A stretch of 64,000 nucleotides of DNA from Hyposmocoma kahamanoa (GCF_003589595.1 NW_020654810.1:16883861-16947860); one strand, 5' to 3'. Shown: positions 1 to 12,150, numbered from the stretch's first letter. Notes: generated from the letters alone by a model not told the origin. Translations and numbers: made by a program.

Positions 1-34
1 TATGTCGCGTTGTGGGCGCGTTGCGAATCTTTAC

Positions 35-3000
35 CTGCACAGCTCACCGTGGACACAATTGTTTCCATCAATTCATCGTCACTATAAACGTCTACGGGTC
101 TCATTTCCCTTCGAAAACCCCACGAAAATTTATCTAAAGATAAAGCATTTTCCCATTTATTTGTTATGACCGACAAGTCTCCTGCAAAAAAAAATAGGTA
201 CTCTTAAAAAAATCCTAGTGAACCAACAAAATATTCACACTTTTTAACCGACTTCAAAAAAAGGAAGAGGTTCTCAGTTCGACTGTATGTTGCTTTTATG
301 TATGTTACGCGATACTCTGGTGAACCGATTTTGATGATTTTTTGTTGGACAGAGGGTACCTCAGTAGTGGTCCCATTTAAATTTGAAAAAGATATTCCAC
401 CTGTTAAGATGGCAAACTAGGGGATAAATCCGGTTTCGAGTACTTTTCGGTAACCGATTTTAATAAAACATGGCAAATAGATGTATTATGTATTTCTAGT
501 TTCTATTTTGTATGTTTTTGCACGCACTTACTTACCTTGACTACAAAAGTAAGTATTTATTAATTTTAATAATTAATAAAAAGCATCTCGATTATGGTTT
601 TCTTATTTATTAAATTTATTGTTGTCAAGTAATTAATGCGTTTAAATAACTATGAAATCTTAGCATAACGTCCTGTCAAATACTGGTACTCCGATCTCAA
701 TGTGCCATAGTCAACTATTGGGACATTAGAAATTTTGCCTGTCAGACACTGGTACAATTTTAGAGGTAGCAGAAAACTGGAATATATTAATAATGCCTGT
801 GATTATTTTAAATTTTATAGTTCCTTGAAGATAAATGACAAATAGTTAACATACCTAGGTAGTCAGTATGACTGATAAATTAAGTATTTTTTTAGCAAAA
901 TACGTGATTTCCCTTCTAAAAGCGTCAACTACTGGGACATTTACCTTAATACCCTACGACACATAATAATTAGTGTAACTCTCTGACACAATATGGGTCC
1001 ACACCTTTTCCAATGGTTGTGACACATTTTTTTTAATGACGGGACGAACGAGTCGTGAATGCCTGATGGTAAGCTACACGCCTGTCCATAACAGTTGCAG
1101 TGCCAATCGCAAAAATCTGAGGGACGTTGCCACTGCGCCAGTCACCCTGAGTCACAAGTTAACAGGTCCCATATGCATGTAATTTCAGTAGCACACTTAC
1201 CCTTCAAAACCGGAACACAGTATTGCTAACATTACTGCTTGGCGGCAGAAATAGGTAAGGTGGCGAGCTCTACTGCTGCTTAAAAGGTTTTATTAAGTCT
1301 GTCTGCTTTTCAGCGTTAGCGAGAAGTGTTGTAAGTACGTAAGAAATTAAAATCAGATAGATACATGCCGCCATAGTGATTCGAAGGGAGACATGCTGGG
1401 AGGCCAGTATGACGTAGGTCCTATTCTTTTCCTGTACATCTGGTACCAACACAATCTGCGAGTATCTTACGCCGATTAACAAATCCTTTCACCGTGATGG
1501 CAAGCATTACAGTATGAGCCATCGATACGATAACTAGAATAAGCAGAAGAGCTCCTCGTTAAAGAGTTCGTCGAAAGAGGTGTTCCCACCTTTCCTATTT
1601 CTGCCGCCAAGCAGTAATATCAGTATTACCGCGTTCCGGTTTAGAAGGTTAAGGGCATTGGTGAAATTAAAGGCACAAAGTGGATTTGTCATCTTGTGTC
1701 TCAGGGTGACAGGCGCAGCGTCTGTGCCTCTAATATTTTTACAATTTAAAACTGTGAGTGGCAGCGCTACTGCTATGGACAGGCGTGTCCCTGCAACCAG
1801 GCCACGGCTTGTTCATTCCGTCATTTAGTATCATAAAAAAAGCTCTGAGCGACATGTAGGTATTGATGCACTAAAATATAATGTAATTGTTAAAACGTTC
1901 ATAATAAAATTAGTCGAACAATTCAATTCACCAGCTTTTTAACGGAATTTATATCAACTTGTTGCTGCAACGAATTAACTAGGAGCGCTAGAAATGTATT
2001 AGTAACGATAATTAATTCCTAGTTAAATTAATTAGTAATGCATTAAATTGAAATTCTCCGTTTGAAAAGTTAAAAGTTAATATAAACGATTAATAATTCA
2101 AATAAAATATATACTACTGTAAGTAAATAAGTTATATAAATGAAGTAGCTTACTGGGATTGTATCTGTCCTTACAATTGTAGAAGTCTCCGTGGCGACAA
2201 TCGCAGTCCGTACCTAATCTATCATTGACTACAATGTCATCTTTAACAGGACTTTTATTGTAGAGCCAGGCTAACAGCTCTGGAGTCCTCCAGTAAGTAT
2301 AATTTGCGTCCCAGCTTCCATCGCACCACAGTACTGATGGCCTGTACTTTTTAACTAAATATTTAATATCTGGCCAGACCACTTCATCGGTGTAATTTGT
2401 AGTCACGAAACCACTATATTTATCATCCAAGAAGAATTTGTTATACCATTCGTATAAAGAATAATAGACACCAAATTTCATATTATGTTTTCTAATTGAT
2501 TTTGAAAGAACTTGTACAATGTCTTTTCTTGGTCCCACGTCCATAGAATTCCAATAACGACGCTGAGATGGAAACAAGGCGAACCCGTCGTGATGTTTGG
2601 TAGTGAGAACCACGTATCTAAAAAAATGTTGCTTACAAGTTGCTTTTTCACATTGGAATTTAAGGTATTTTATAAGATCAAAATGGCGTATATGCGTTTT
2701 TTCATCACATCGAACCAATGCTTCAATGCGATTTAAATCCAATAAAAAAAATTTATAATAATAAATAAAGTAGTGAAAATGATTGCACAGGATTAACAGA
2801 GCGACAAGAGTATAGAAGAAACATTTCGCTATAGCATCCTACAACCAACCAACTAGCTAATGCGATCCCAAAGAGATTTAATTATAATAATCAATAGTGC
2901 ATTATTATGTAAGTAAAATTAGTTATTTTTGATACAAGTGCGGAAAGTTAGTCATTTCCACGAGTCTCGAGGCATCTTGGCCCGAGCCAGAGGCGAGGGT

Positions 3001-6000
3001 CAACACTCGAGACAAGTGAAAATGACAAATCCGCATGTGTATCAAACAACGTTTTTTAATACATTTGCGAAAAACCTACATTGAAAGTAAAATAAAACAG
3101 TATTTAAAAAAAACCTCATTTTATTCCTTTGTCAATAACAAAATCAAGTCGTAAAAAAGTTAATGAAAAAGGTGGGAATGTAAACGATGAAAAAAATTAG
3201 TACTTTTTTTGGTCGACTTTTTTCAATATGGCAACTGTTGCCAGTATTCAGTCACATTAAAATTACTATTTTATACATTGACTTACAAATAAATGGACGA
3301 CGGGTCTAATACAAAAACCACGAAAAAAATGTCCCAAGTCAACCTATTCGAAATTTAAATTGTAATGTCATCGCAGTATCGCGCTGTCAGTAGAACAAAT
3401 GAAGACTAAAGCGGAGTGTCGCGCTCTGTATACGATTTTAGCGCCTTACAAGTGCGGACACTTTTTAGCGCGGACCCGACGTCCATATAATTGTAAGTCA
3501 ATGATTTTATATTACTTTATTTTCTACATAATCGCTACTAAGGAGCATTTACTTCATAGGTGTAAAAATGCGGTCTCTCCATAGATATAGTATAGTAATG
3601 ACGAATGACTTACGTCACAAAGCACATAAATATGAAATAAATATACAATCTCTTTAGTTCTATGTTTAAGGCTTAAAACAACAGTAAATTTAAAAAAAAC
3701 TGGAAAAGTAAAAAGCACTAGTGCGAGAAATCCAACTTTCCGCACGATTTGTAGTGCGAAAAATACCACGTTTTGAGCAACTGTATTAAAAATGAATATT
3801 ATATAACCTCTCTCTTAGTATTTGTATCTATAGACATTAAGAGTTAAAATCAATTCTATGCCGCAGACGATAAGATAGGTCCAAAATCCAATCCAAAAGT
3901 GAACCTTGTTGTGGTCTTCACGTACGTATGTGTTTCAATCCACGGATTGTTATTATCTATGTTAAACGTATTTAAACATTTTTTTAATACAGTTGCTCAA
4001 AACGTGGTATTTTTCGTACTACAAATCGTGCCGAAAGTTACATTTTTCGCACTAGTGTTTTTGTTTTTAATTTCCATTTTTTTTAAATTTACTGTTGTTT
4101 CAAGTCTTGAACTAAAGAGGTAGTATATTTCATTAATATTTATGTGCTTTGTGACGTAAGTCATTCGTTATTAAAACTTTTATTTACTTACAAACATCTT
4201 ATTTGTTTAAATTGCACAGGTGTTTTATAAAACAACGGGTTACATTTAAAAATACCAAAATATTTTCCCTAAAGATGGCTGATTGAGTATTAACAATGAC
4301 CGGAGGTGAGCATTACGCGAGACCGCTGCGCGCCGCGCAATTAAAATAGTAATTTTGATGTGGCTGAATACTGGCAACAGTTGCCATTGTACTCTGAATT
4401 TTTATCAGACAAAGAAATAAAATGAGTTTCTTTTTTAAACATTGTTTTATTTTACTTTCAATGCAGTTTTTTAGCAAATGCATTAAAAAACGTCGTTTGA
4501 TACACGTGAGGATTTGACATTTTCACTTGTCTCGAGTCTTCACACTCGTGAATAATAACTAACTTTCCGCGCTTGTATCAAAAATAACTATTATCTACAC
4601 ACATATCATAAACCCTCTATGATGTGTTCAAAAACAGCAAATTACGACTAGCATAAAGATAAACTGTCTTGTTAGAACAAATTTCTTATCTGTGGAAATG
4701 CTATTACTGCTTAATAGTAACAGTAAATCTTAGAGGATGGAAAAAAATAAAGGAAGTAATTAGATTTTATTATTACATTCAAATTTCGAACGTCTCTGAA
4801 AAACAAAACAATTTGATTCGACCTCAATTGTAATATCAGTCGAGATGAAGTTTTATTCGTAATGAAATGTCAATAGCAAACAATTTTGACAAATTTCACA
4901 CGTTACTTGGTATCGAACGATATGATAGTTGGGGCGGACTCTAGTTTGTCTATGAATTAAATAAAAAGTACGGTTGTGTGGCATGCCTGAGAAATTTTTT
5001 TGTTTGCCGCCATTTCGCCAGTCGTCCGGTCGTAACATGCGGTTCCTGAACACATCATAAAAAACTTATAATATGTGTATCGATAAAGCAGTACATTAGG
5101 CATTTTTTATGAAACGCACACTCGTATTTTAATGTCTTTCATTATGTAACAGTCAGGTAAACTACTTTAAATAAGTGGCTTTACGTATCAAAATAAAAAG
5201 TACTCACTTAGCTCCAGATTTAGCAAACAGCTTTGCCCACTCACTAGGTTTAAACAAGTTAGCTGTAAAATATCGTGAGAGGTCTTTATAACGGAAACGA
5301 GCACCATAATTTTTCTGCACAAAAGCAACAATTTCTGGATCACCTGAAAAATAAATTATGATTACTGTACTTAGAATAATAACGCATAGAATGATAGTTT
5401 CATACCAAACGAACTGTCACAAGTGAGGCAAAAATCAAATTCATGTAGGCTAGTTTTAATAGTAGGTTAATTTTCGGTTTTAGTGAATATTTATATAAAA
5501 ATACTAGTTGAAACGCATTACTTCCTTGTGGAATGTGATGTAAGTCTCTATTTTATGTTTGTCTGACGTATTTTTACACTCATTTACCGCACATTTCATC
5601 ATTTTTAGCTAAAGTTCTGGAGCTGTTCGCGGTGCAAGTTGACCTTGAGCACTGAAGGCCCGCCCGCTCGTGTAGGCCCTTTGGGAGCGCTTCAATTTGC
5701 CTCACTTATCGTGTGCGCGCTAGGTTTCTATGCGTTATTATTCTAAGTTACTGTAGTTATAAGCAGGTATAATGAATCACTTGCTGATGGACTTACTATA
5801 AATGGGTAAAAATTTTCAACTTCATATTGTCTAAATTTAATCTACCTAGTCAAACTTTACTTAATTAACACTTGGACAAGTGTAAATATTGAAAAAGTGT
5901 CCGTTGATACTTGTATTGTAATTTATATGAAGTGTATAACTAATATTATAATTATTTATTTATTTTATATTGTTTTCAGGATTTTATTTGATCGGGTAAA

Positions 6001-6582
6001 GTACATCCTATTGTGAAACAAATTAGCACATTCATTGGAGAACATCCTAATGTGTATTGTATATTTTGTGTAAGATCGTTATTTAATTGTAAATACCTAA
6101 ACCATTTCATCTAGCAAAACAGTTTTTTCGGCTTTCCTCCTGTAACTCGCCTTAGTTTAGGTATAGTAATTCAATTGATTGAGGAGACATTCGACTCTCG
6201 CTGGAGCTTTGAGAAAGAACATTGCCGAACCCGGCCTCGTCTTTGCTTTAAATCAGATGAGATAGAGGTCAATTGAAGAAAGAGAATAGAAAATATAAAA
6301 GAGAAAAAGAGAAACATTACGCTCAATCCACTGGTTCCAGAACCATTCGCCTTTAAAACTTGGCACAGAGTATACTCCCCAATGGATGATAATGCCAATC
6401 TTAGCTGAATCGTACCAATGGGGCAAAGGACGAGTGTCTAGATCGCTCCACTTCGGCAAATAGATTCGTTCTTTTGGTGTGCTTGTAACATTCGGAATGT
6501 CTTTATTAGAGGTAGGTGTTATGTCAGGTATCGTAGTAGTGTTGGCAATTGTTAATAAAACAGACCATAGCAACTCCCTCAT
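35..6582 (-). CDS. Fuc-F: GH29 alpha-L-fucosidase, 3' end beyond the window
   Basis: Secreted or lysosomal exo-fucosidase that should remove terminal alpha-L-fucose from glycans. Exons on the minus strand: 6582-6321, 5343-5208, 2617-2154, 181-35; together 1009 nt in one frame, with GT-AG junctions. Exons 5 and 6 lie left of base 1. The start at 6582 ([10 protein letters not shown]) gives a short signal peptide and matches Fuc-E. Exon 1 ends in the family motif around HWGVYSVP and EWFW; exon 3 has KHHDG, the nucleophile in WCDGSWD (about residue 232) and CKDRYNP; exon 4 has KWEN. Odd points: exon 4 is 147 nt instead of 141, adding two residues and replacing the usual His before KWE; the exon-1 donor follows C, giving Arg where the others have Gly at the junction. 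Intron 1 (977 nt) carries a MITE 26 nt from exon 2; intron 2 (2590 nt) holds a large fold-back element; intron 3 holds repeats. Confidence 0.9.
244..440 (+). repeat. Lepidoptera 'aaccgacttcaaaa' repeat, copy 1
   Basis: It starts with TTAACCGACTTCAAAAAAAG and continues with the stretch 'gttctcagttcgactgtatg...gttacgcgata' shared with the copy at 19650. It is a very common interspersed repeat in moths and butterflies. This copy lies in Fuc-F intron 3 and its right end is indistinct. Confidence 0.7.
1037..1280 (+). repeat. Repeat X (GACGGGACGAACAAG family), copy 1
   Basis: Non-coding element of about 250-300 bp that runs from GACGGGACGAAC through 'cctgtccataacagttgcag', 'ccctgagacataagttgaca' and 'cattactgcttggcggcag' to a run near GAGCTCTACTGCT. 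Ten full or partial copies occur in the window, mostly in introns. This copy faces copy 2 (1541-1826), so the two could pair in a transcript of Fuc-F intron 3. Class unknown; I see no terminal repeat. Confidence 0.75.
1541..1826 (-). repeat. Repeat X, copy 2 (inverted relative to copy 1)
   Basis: Reverse orientation: AGAGCTCCT near the left end, 'ctgccgccaagcagtaat' and 'gacaggcgtgtccctgc' towards the right. With copy 1 it makes an inverted pair about 260 bp apart in Fuc-F intron 3. Confidence 0.75.
2921..4589. mobile_element. Fold-back element, 1.67 kb, in Fuc-F intron 2
   Basis: The left end AGTTATTTTTGATACAAGTG returns at the right end as its reverse complement (…CTTGTATCAAAAATAACT, to 4589). 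Pairing recurs further in: 3225-3276 with 4342-4395 (both contain GGCAACTGTTGCCAGTATTC or its complement), and 3593-3790 with 3972-4173 (TGACTTACGTCACAAAGCAC and complement). A nested hairpin lies at 3278-3503 (ATGGACGACGGG / CCCGACGTCCAT). There is no credible ORF. This is most likely a non-autonomous fold-back or palindromic DNA transposon. Confidence 0.75.
5370..5747. mobile_element. hAT-like MITE, 378 bp, copy 1 (intron 1 of Fuc-F)
   Basis: Perfect 22-bp terminal inverted repeats (start CTTAGAATAATAACGCATAG, mirrored at the end) and an 8-bp target duplication TTACTGTA at 5362-5369 and 5748-5755. The 8-bp duplication points to the hAT superfamily (P-like elements also make 8 bp). The matching place in Fuc-E intron 1 (about 17240-17270) has the unoccupied sequence, confirming the insertion. 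The element has no coding capacity. Its edge is 26 nt from the splice acceptor of exon 2. Confidence 0.92.
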
Positions 6583-7486
6583 TATTTCATCGAAAATGAA
6601 GAATGGACTTTAGTGTACCAGTATTAATTCAAAATTTGTCTTTTGTTCTAATTTGTATGCATTAGGTTAATAAATTTTTGACGTGTTAAGCAACAATCGA
6701 GTTTATTCAGTGATGTGTTTATTATCAATCAATAGTTATTGTTGTTAGAAGATAACTAAATTATAAATGAAAATCGAAATTTCGAAAAAAGTTAAAATTT
6801 TCTTCAAACAAGTTTTCTTGTAATAATTACTCATACAAATTTACTTTATAAAGAATCAGTTTTCCCAACAATAAAATCTTCTTCATGTGTAATAGGTGAG
6901 GCTTTGAGCCCTCCACTTTGCTACAATATGGGGGTCTACATCAAAGTTTTGTGAAGTTTTTGTTTTATAATAGAATAAAAAGCATCCATTGCAACGCCAC
7001 AACTCAAAAGTATACACATTTAAACAACAAATAACGCAAACACAATAAAACCCGACAATATACTTAAATACTGTCATTTGTGTGACTGTGGCAATAGTAT
7101 GCAAAAGGACGTTATCATAATATACGAAATCTTATTATGTACGAAAGAAAGAAAGCACCGCACAGCGTAGGTAGATATTAAGAAGGCCATTTTTCGGACA
7201 TGTGGTTGTTATTCCAAAAAAACTATAGATCAAATGATTTAAAACATTGGAGTAGAGATCTCATGTGAACAATGGCTTATTTATGGAAAAAATGATTTTT
7301 GAAATGTGCGTAAATTTAATCCGGATAAATGAAAAAACCTACAGTAAAAATCATAGATATAGAAAAAAAGGGGAGATATGTAATGACGCTATGTAAGATC
7401 GGGTACCGATGTCGTCACTTTTTAGCTTGTGTGCAATTCAAACTTTACGCTCTATTAACTACTACCATAACTTAAAGATTTTGATT
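6583..7486. other. Spacer upstream of Fuc-F
   Basis: AT-rich DNA between the Fuc-F start and the second MITE. The Fuc-F promoter should lie here, but I cannot point to a convincing TATA box or initiator. The short ORF on the minus strand (6883-7104) has no recognisable domain. Confidence 0.5.
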
Positions 7487-7494
7487 GGGTAGGG

Positions 7495-7872
7495 CTTAGA
7501 ATAATAACGCATAGAAAGATAGTTTCATATCAAACGAACTGTCACAAGTGAGGCAAAAATCAAATTCATGTAGGCTAGTTTTAGTAGTAGGTTAATTTTC
7601 GGTTTTAGTGAATATTTATATAAAAATACAAGTTGAAACGCGTTACTTCCTTGTGGAATGTGATGTTAGTATCTATTTTATGTTTGTCTGACGTATTTTT
7701 ACACTCATTTACCGCACATTCCGTCATTTTTAGGTAAAATTCTTGAGCTGTTCGCGGTGCAAGTTGACCTTGAGCACTGACGGCCCGCCCGCTCGTGTAG
7801 GCCCTTTGGGAGCGCTTCAATTTGCCTCACTTAGCGTGTGCGGACTAGGTTTCTATGCGTTATCATTCTAAG
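7495..7872. mobile_element. hAT-like MITE, 378 bp, copy 2
   Basis: Same length and ends as the copy at 5370, with its own 8-bp target duplication GGGTAGGG at 7487-7494 and 7873-7880. The two copies differ by scattered substitutions only, so the family moved fairly recently. It sits about 0.9 kb upstream of the Fuc-F start codon. Confidence 0.92.
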
Positions 7873-8091
7873 GGGTAGGGCTTAAAACGTGAAAACGACG
7901 TAAAACAATTTTAAAATTTAACAAAATTAAACTTACAGTCACTTAAATAAGAGTTATATTACAATATTTCAGTATTTTTTCATCCTGGTTCAGCCATTCA
8001 CCAACAGGTGACGTTCTAGTAAAAATACTACTAGTATATAATAGCTAACTATTACCGTTAGATGGCGCTGAAACTCATTTTTAGTTTCACT

Positions 8092-8500
8092 AAGAACTCA
8101 CGGAGCGGTTCTCACCCGCGTCTGCCGCAGGACCGCAGCATCTGTAAAATGTAACAGTTAAGTATGCAAAATTAGTAGCACATTTCACGGCGCATTTTAC
8201 GCCTGTAGTGGTGAGGGTTGCTCGCGGTTGCCGCGGCGGGGTACTAGTAGAACCGCGCAGGACGCGATAACCTGCGCGCTTGGCGGCCGTCGTCGCCCGC
8301 ACATTTTGGCAGTCGGTTCAGGTGCAATGTGGTGCAGGCGCACGCAGGGTAAATTTTCTATTAACCGCGCGACTTGCAATTAACTCCCACTAACTTCGCA
8401 GTCCGTTCCGCAATCGCAACGTTTTCGTGCCCGCAACCGCTGCAGCTACGTGCCCGCACAAACTTAGGGGTAGGGTCGTAAGTATTGAAATAAAACCGCT
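8092..8500 (-). mobile_element. GC-rich TIR element, truncated copy
   Basis: It starts at TAAGAACTCACGGAGCGGTT and matches, in reverse, the full element at 44807-45554, including AGTAGCACATTTCACGGCGC and GCGCTTGGCGG. Only one end is clear. The GC content stands out sharply from the flanks, and the overlapping ORFs are composition artefacts. Confidence 0.6.
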
Positions 8501-10450
8501 GTCTAGCAGCACCGGCGGGTGCGGATGGAAACCACTCCGTGAATTGTTAACCTTATTAACCTTAAACTGACGCTACTCAACGAGGGATGTGGTCCTACCT
8601 AATCGCTAGTTGGAAACCATGTGGCTGTTTTTAATATTAAAAAAAATATGGTACTGGTGTATTATTAAATTAATATATTAATATAAATTATTATTATTTT
8701 CTTAATGGCGGCCACTAGGCTTGGACCAGTGTCAGGTTTATAAGAATAATATAAAAAATATGGCGATCGTCGTCAGTGTAAATTTTTTATTATACGTTAC
8801 CACGGGTTGCTGAAGCTGTCACTGTCAAGAGTAAACTCGAACCATCAATGAATTTAATAAATTAAATTATGTTGTTTTTTTATTTAGGATTTATGTAATT
8901 TTGTATAGTTGTTTCTAATTTATTTTGCATGCACATGTAAAATAAAGCCGATTTTATTTTATTTTTTAAATGCATTTGCTATGGAAATTGAAACAAAGTC
9001 AGAAATAGTAATAAGAAAACCAATCTTTCGATTCTCTTGCAGCTTCAATCCAACCTTCTTTAATTTTAAACTCATTGGAAAAACTTAAAAATAAAAATTA
9101 AAAATACTCTACGTTTAATCTACGAGTATAATGGAATTTAAATATTTTAAATATCTTAAACACAAAATTTTTTCTTCAAGCAACAGCAACATTCAAATTG
9201 ACATGAAATTGAAACGGTTGCCCGCCACATTTTGTTATACGCCACGTTGGTTGTGTTAAAGTTACTCGAAACAAAATGTTTAGTAATAATAATAAAATAA
9301 AAGAAATCAATTTAACGTGAATGCCTTTCGCTTCGATATTTTAGGGACTTTAATTATAAAAATTATAGTAAGAAATTCAAACATTTCAGTAAAAATTTAT
9401 TGTCGATAAACATCAGTCTTCGTAAATGAACATCACTATATTTGAGTCTAGAAATTTCTATGGAGACAAAAAGAAAACATTGAATAATAATAGAAATAGT
9501 AACTAAAAATGCAAATAGCCGGTGGAATGTTCTCTCACTGGTTTTAAAATTTTTGTTTTCACTCCAATTTTTACAAGTGTATTGCTACAACTTGGCATTT
9601 TCACGTTTTACGAGAGATCTTGTATGTAAAACGATCGCCATGTCACTGTGGCGATGTTTGTAGGCGTGTCACCGCGATATGGTCATTTTGACCATATCTA
9701 TCGACATATCGATCGATTTTGATCGATTTTGACATATCGATCGACGCGAACCACACCCCCATACCATATCACCCCTTTTTTTCTATATCCATGGTATAAA
9801 AACCACTGCAAAAAATTGGCATACATACGTCGAGGTTGCACCTTAAGGCTGAGATTTATGAAACCAAATTTGAAACCAAACAAAAATGGCGAACTAAGCA
9901 AGTTTATTATTTAAATTACTTCTATATAACGAATTTTACCAAAGTTTAAACAAGAAATTACGAAGTAAACTCAAAGTTGAATTTCATTAGGCAAAGATTT
10001 GCTAAGTAAAAGTTTATTTTATAAATCTATCTCAGATCTTTTACGAAGCTCGTAATTTCAGACGTGATTCAAAGATTACTATTTATTATTTTTCATTTCA
10101 ATTTTTTTTTCTCAAAATTCTGCCGTATTTGGTTAGAGTTAGAGATATTTACATTATTATGGAGATCTCATATTCTTTATTGCCTCCCAAAAAACTAAAT
10201 TCCAATCTCATTGCGTCTGTAAGTTATAACCAATTTATTTGTTTAGTGTTGTTACTTTCATAATATAGTAATATCCGGATATTATAAAACGATGGGGTTA
10301 GTTTTTTTTAAAAGAAAATTAAGAATTTCAACGTCGTTTCAAAATCAAGGTTTCTTTAGCTCATTTCTATTGCTGCTGAGATTTTGAAATAAGGCTAGGT
10401 AGGTTTCAGTAATTATATTGCGGTAAAGATACTTCATCTGTTTCTTGTTC
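8501..10450. other. AT-rich spacer with no gene
   Basis: I see no gene here. At 8860-8970 there is a possible LINE 3' tail (AATAAAGCCGATTTTATTTT). At 9670-9750 short palindromes repeat ATCGATCGATTTTGA and ATATGGTCATTTTGACCATA. Confidence 0.5.
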
Positions 10451-10451
10451 C

Positions 10452-11560
10452 TTGTATTTTATTGTAGAGCAGAAATGCAAGACAGCGACGTCCGCCATGA
10501 ACACAAGTAGAATTCAGAAAGTAGACATAAATGGTGTAATTTCTTTGGGTTCTCCGCTAAAAATGGGTGTTCCGCAGGGCTCAATACTTGGACCGTTCTT
10601 ATTTCTCATTTATATTAATGATCTACCATTCTTTGTTAAGGACCTTTGCGACATAGTATTGTTTGGTGACGAGACATCCTTGATTTTTAAAATAGGCAGA
10701 CATCACATTAACTATGATAATATTAACGATACCCTTTCAAAGGTAGTTTATTGGTTTAATGTTAACAAATTTGCTCAATGCCAAGAAGACAAAGTGTGTT
10801 AAATTTGAATTACCTAATGTAAAATAGACTAGTCCAAGCATAGAAATAAATGGAGAAAAGGTAGACTTTGTTTATAAAGCTGTATTTTTGGGAGTGACCT
10901 TAGATAGTAAACTTCAATGGTTTCCATATATATATTCCTTAGCTAGCAGATTAAGCTCTGCTGCATACGCAGTCCGTAAAATACGTGAGCTTACCGATTT
11001 TGCTACTGCTAGACTAGTTTACTTTAGTTACTTCCATTGTATAATGTCCTACGGGATTCTCATGTGTGATAAAGCGGTAGATATACAAACCATATTTGTG
11101 TTGCAAAAACGAGCGATTCGTTCTGTGTACCGTTTAGGTTCTCGGGTTTCTCTCAGAGAAGAGTTTAAGGAGACTGGTATCATGACTGTGGCATCGCAGT
11201 ACATTTACTCAAATATTTTGTATGCCCGTAAAAATATACATAATTTCATTAAGAAAGAAGATATTCATAATATTAACCTTAGAACTAAGTCCAACTTCAT
11301 GGTATCACGATTTCGTTTAACTAAGGTGAACGATTCTTTTATGGGGAACTGTATACTTTTTTACAACAAGATTCCGGAGAATATATTAAGATTATCATTT
11401 CCTAAGTTTAAAACTTACATTAAAAGTATTTTAATTGAAAAGTCATTTTACAAAAATGAAGAGTATGTTTTAGATAAGGAAGTATGGAAAGACAACAATA
11501 GTCTACATTCCACACAATTATGATTCAAAGTGCATTCCATAGCATTTAAATTTAGTTGTT
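10452..11560 (+). pseudogene. CR1/jockey-like LINE reverse transcriptase remnant
   Basis: The first segment (to about 10800) has the RT motifs GVPQGSILGP and YINDL; the catalytic box reads FGDE instead of FADD. After a frameshift near 10800 the frame continues at 10888-11523 as the RT C-terminal region (MGVTLDSKLQW, then [16 protein letters not shown], then FYNKIPENIL). It is 5'-truncated and not functional. Three related 3' fragments occur at 29320, 47000 and 54675. Confidence 0.8.
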
Positions 11561-11565
11561 TATTT

Positions 11566-12150
11566 TTGAATCACTCTCTGAACGAGTTGCCGCTCTGGAG
11601 GGTCATTTCCGGGTCAAACGGGACCCGGAAAAAACAATCAATTGCTATATAGTGGCCTTTGAACAATTGAAGGCAGAGTTTAATGATCGCGATCAGGAAT
11701 ATTTAGATAATGACGTTGAAATCGCGTGCGTACTAAGCTGGGCATCAATTTGACCAAACAGGATCTAGTGAGCGCTTCACGGGTTGACCGTATAATCGGT
11801 ATGCAGGATGACCAGGCGCAACTACGTCCTCGTCTTATCGTGTCTCGTTTAACATGTCGAGCCGTTCGCGATCAACTTTTGCGGGAAGCTAGGGTTCGAC
11901 GTGGAGACACTACCGAGGGCACAGGTTTGCCGGTACGCCTCGTCGGTTCTACATTAATGAGCGACTAACTCCATTTAACCGTCAATTGTTTCGACGAGCG
12001 CGCCAACTGGGCGAGGAGCGTAACTGGCGTTTTGTGTGAACGAGGAATGGCAAAATATACGCTCGTCAGCAGCAGGGGGTGGACGCTCCTCGTCATGGAC
12101 TGCGAACGGAATCAGATCTGGCACGGGTTTTCGGTTCCAGCGTCGTTTGA
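11566..12150 (+). pseudogene. Retroelement ORF1-like remnant with FP-like domain
   Basis: Fragments in several frames read as an N-terminal coiled-coil-like part (ESLSERVAALEG), then KLGINLTKQDLVSASRVDR, then a C-terminal part with FYINERLTPFNRQLFRRAR and ESDLARVFGSS. This arrangement is typical of the FP-like protein found in many Lepidoptera retroelements (a domain also known from baculovirus FP25K). Frame changes near 11740 and 11935 and a TGA in place of Trp near 12040 break it. It follows the RT remnant but may be a separate insertion. Confidence 0.6.
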
